The notes beneath the pieces are model-generated. The model was not told where the DNA came from. It did no database searches and was given only the letters and a program-made list of their open reading frames with translations. A stretch of DNA of 7,920 nucleotides from Methanobacteriota archaeon. GTDB taxonomy: Archaea > Thermoplasmatota > Poseidoniia > Poseidoniales > Thalassarchaeaceae. The position numbers and the translations under genes were made by a program. The stretch spans positions 25,673 to 33,592 of the forward strand of contig PAUH01000013.1 of the NCBI GenBank assembly GCA_002712645.1, given 5' to 3'. Below are positions 6,901-7,920 of the stretch, in pieces (position 1 is the stretch's first letter; the number at the start of each line of letters is the position of its first letter).

Positions 6901-7920
6901 ATGCTGAAAACACATAGCAATTGGCTTGATGCATTAGATGATAACCTGCTCCTTCCGGCTTACGCTGTGACAAGCATAGGGTACGTGGAACTACTTCGGA
7001 AGAATCGTCCGTTCAGGAGACTCTTTGCTGCGAATATGATATCGTTCGTCGGAGATTGGTTCACAATAATCTCGATGTTCTTGCTAGCAGGTGAGGTCTC
7101 GGACGGTTCCCCGCTCGCCATAGCTGGCGTGATGGCTGTTCGTAGTTTGACACATGCCCCCCTGGAGCCGCTGACCGGGATGTTTGCTGACAAGTATTCC
7201 CGAAGAGGCCTGATGGTTCTTGCCAATGGTTCGTCATTCGTGGTTCTCACGACATTTCTAGCATTTGACCTGCTAGGCAGTCTCTGGTCAGTCTACGCTC
7301 TGACCTCGACACTGGTTCTCGCCAGAGTCCTGTTCGATCCTGCTGAATACGCGTATCTTCCAAACATATGCGATGAGGAAGAGCTACTGACGGCGAATGC
7401 TATGGGGAGCGCGGGGTGGTCTGCATCTCTTGGCATAGGTGCAGGCCTAGGGGGGTTGACAATCTCCCAGTTGGGTATCGAGATGGCGCTCTGGATCGAC
7501 ACGCTAACATTCCTGATTTCCGCACTGATGTTCGCCAGCCTGCCATTTGGAGGTCCAAACAAAGAAGAACGGGGCGAAGGCGGAATACTCACCGGTCTTG
7601 TGGAAATAGTGGATGGTTGGAAGCACATAAGGTCGAATCCGCCCATACGGAGAGTTGTTTTCGCCAAGGCGATGTGGGCTGCTGGTGGTGGTGCTCAGGT
7701 ATTCCTGCTCATACTCATCGGCATGGAGGCAGGATTCGGATCAGTCGCTGCTGGATCGATAGGAATACTGTATATGGCTCGTGGGTTTGGATCTGGAACT
7801 GGACCCGTGGTAGGTAGGAGACTCATGCAATCTGATAGGTTGAGGCCTTCTCTTCTTGGGTGGTCAATTCTGATTGCAGGTACATTCTATCTCGCTATAT
7901 CGGCCGTTGAGTGGACATGG
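6901..7920 (+). CDS. MFS transporter, 3' partial (exporter-like)
   Basis: This frame is open to the window edge and gives 340 residues of a major facilitator protein, a proton-coupled inner-membrane exchanger or exporter. Hydrophobic helices follow one another: about 43-68 (NMISFVGDWF region), 73-95, 104-122, 124-140, 170-190 and 200-220, then later helices near 266-290 and 318-340. The loop GMFADKYSRR (93-102) matches MFS motif A between TM2 and TM3. The opening ELLRKNRPFRRLFAANM followed by GDW resembles the enterobactin-exporter/MFS_3 type, which extrudes small molecules; the substrate cannot be inferred. Start: ATG at 6901, with GTGAG a few bases upstream. GTG at 6967 is a possible alternative because the conserved part begins near residue 28, and no TATA-like box sits at leaderless distance from 6901. 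It diverges from orn with 13 nt between start codons. Confidence 0.85.
   Translation, partial: MLKTHSNWLDALDDNLLLPAYAVTSIGYVELLRKNRPFRRLFAANMISFVGDWFTIISMFLLAGEVSDGSPLAIAGVMAVRSLTHAPLEPLTGMFADKYSRRGLMVLANGSSFVVLTTFLAFDLLGSLWSVYALTSTLVLARVLFDPAEYAYLPNICDEEELLTANAMGSAGWSASLGIGAGLGGLTISQLGIEMALWIDTLTFLISALMFASLPFGGPNKEERGEGGILTGLVEIVDGWKHIRSNPPIRRVVFAKAMWAAGGGAQVFLLILIGMEAGFGSVAAGSIGILYMARGFGSGTGPVVGRRLMQSDRLRPSLLGWSILIAGTFYLAISAVEWTW

Noticed and set aside
7416..7817. 133-residue plus-strand open frame inside the transporter region
   Set aside because: Rich in Arg, His, Trp and Cys with no domain, and fully covered by the MFS frame; a shadow, like the minus-strand frames at 6960-7250 and 7293-7667.
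1..7920. CRISPR array, insertion sequence or prophage genes
   Set aside because: No regularly spaced direct repeats, transposase or integrase motifs, or terminal inverted repeats seen; the gene content is housekeeping apart from the surface protein.

Overview
The window looks like a compact chromosomal segment of a mesophilic, probably marine planktonic euryarchaeon. Marine Group II (Poseidoniales) or a relative is my best guess, by inference. A TYW2-type wybutosine enzyme (Archaea/Eukarya) sits beside a bacterial-type UvrC, a stand-alone JAMM protein and a large signal-peptide-bearing, single-pass surface protein. Genes are tightly packed, Shine-Dalgarno signals are poor, and TATA-like boxes lie at leaderless-promoter spacing. 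I see no CRISPR array, insertion sequence, rRNA or tRNA gene.

Layout. (1) 1-1669, plus strand: uvrC, 5' end outside the window, encoding the incision subunit of nucleotide excision repair. An A9 run at 1530-1538 throws the reading frame out, so the open frame stops at 1599 and the helix-hairpin-helix tail is encoded in another frame up to 1669. This UvrC also lacks the Cys segment that carries the 4Fe-4S cluster in most UvrCs. (2) 1674-4610, minus strand: a 978-residue acidic, Cys-paired exported protein of unknown function with one C-terminal membrane anchor. (3) 4609-5514, plus strand: taw2/TYW2, whose ATG overlaps the surface-protein ATG in the palindrome CATG; a TATA-like hexamer lies at -27 to -22 of each gene. 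(4) 5531-6229, plus strand: a JAMM/MPN putative metallopeptidase, 16 nt after taw2 and probably co-transcribed. (5) 6230-6347: a 118-nt convergent spacer with nothing recognisable. (6) 6348-6887, minus strand: orn, a DEDDh oligoribonuclease, a family best known from Proteobacteria, Actinobacteria and mitochondria. (7) 6901 to the window end, plus strand: the N-terminal 340 residues of an MFS exporter, divergent from orn and cut off by the window edge.

The genes are mostly housekeeping (DNA repair, tRNA modification at position 37 of tRNA-Phe, RNA-fragment turnover) with one lineage-type surface protein. I do not see a clear new defence or biosynthetic system. The most notable items are the uvrC frameshift, the missing UvrC Fe-S ligands, the mirror-image divergent promoter at 4608-4611, and the large disulfide-rich surface protein.
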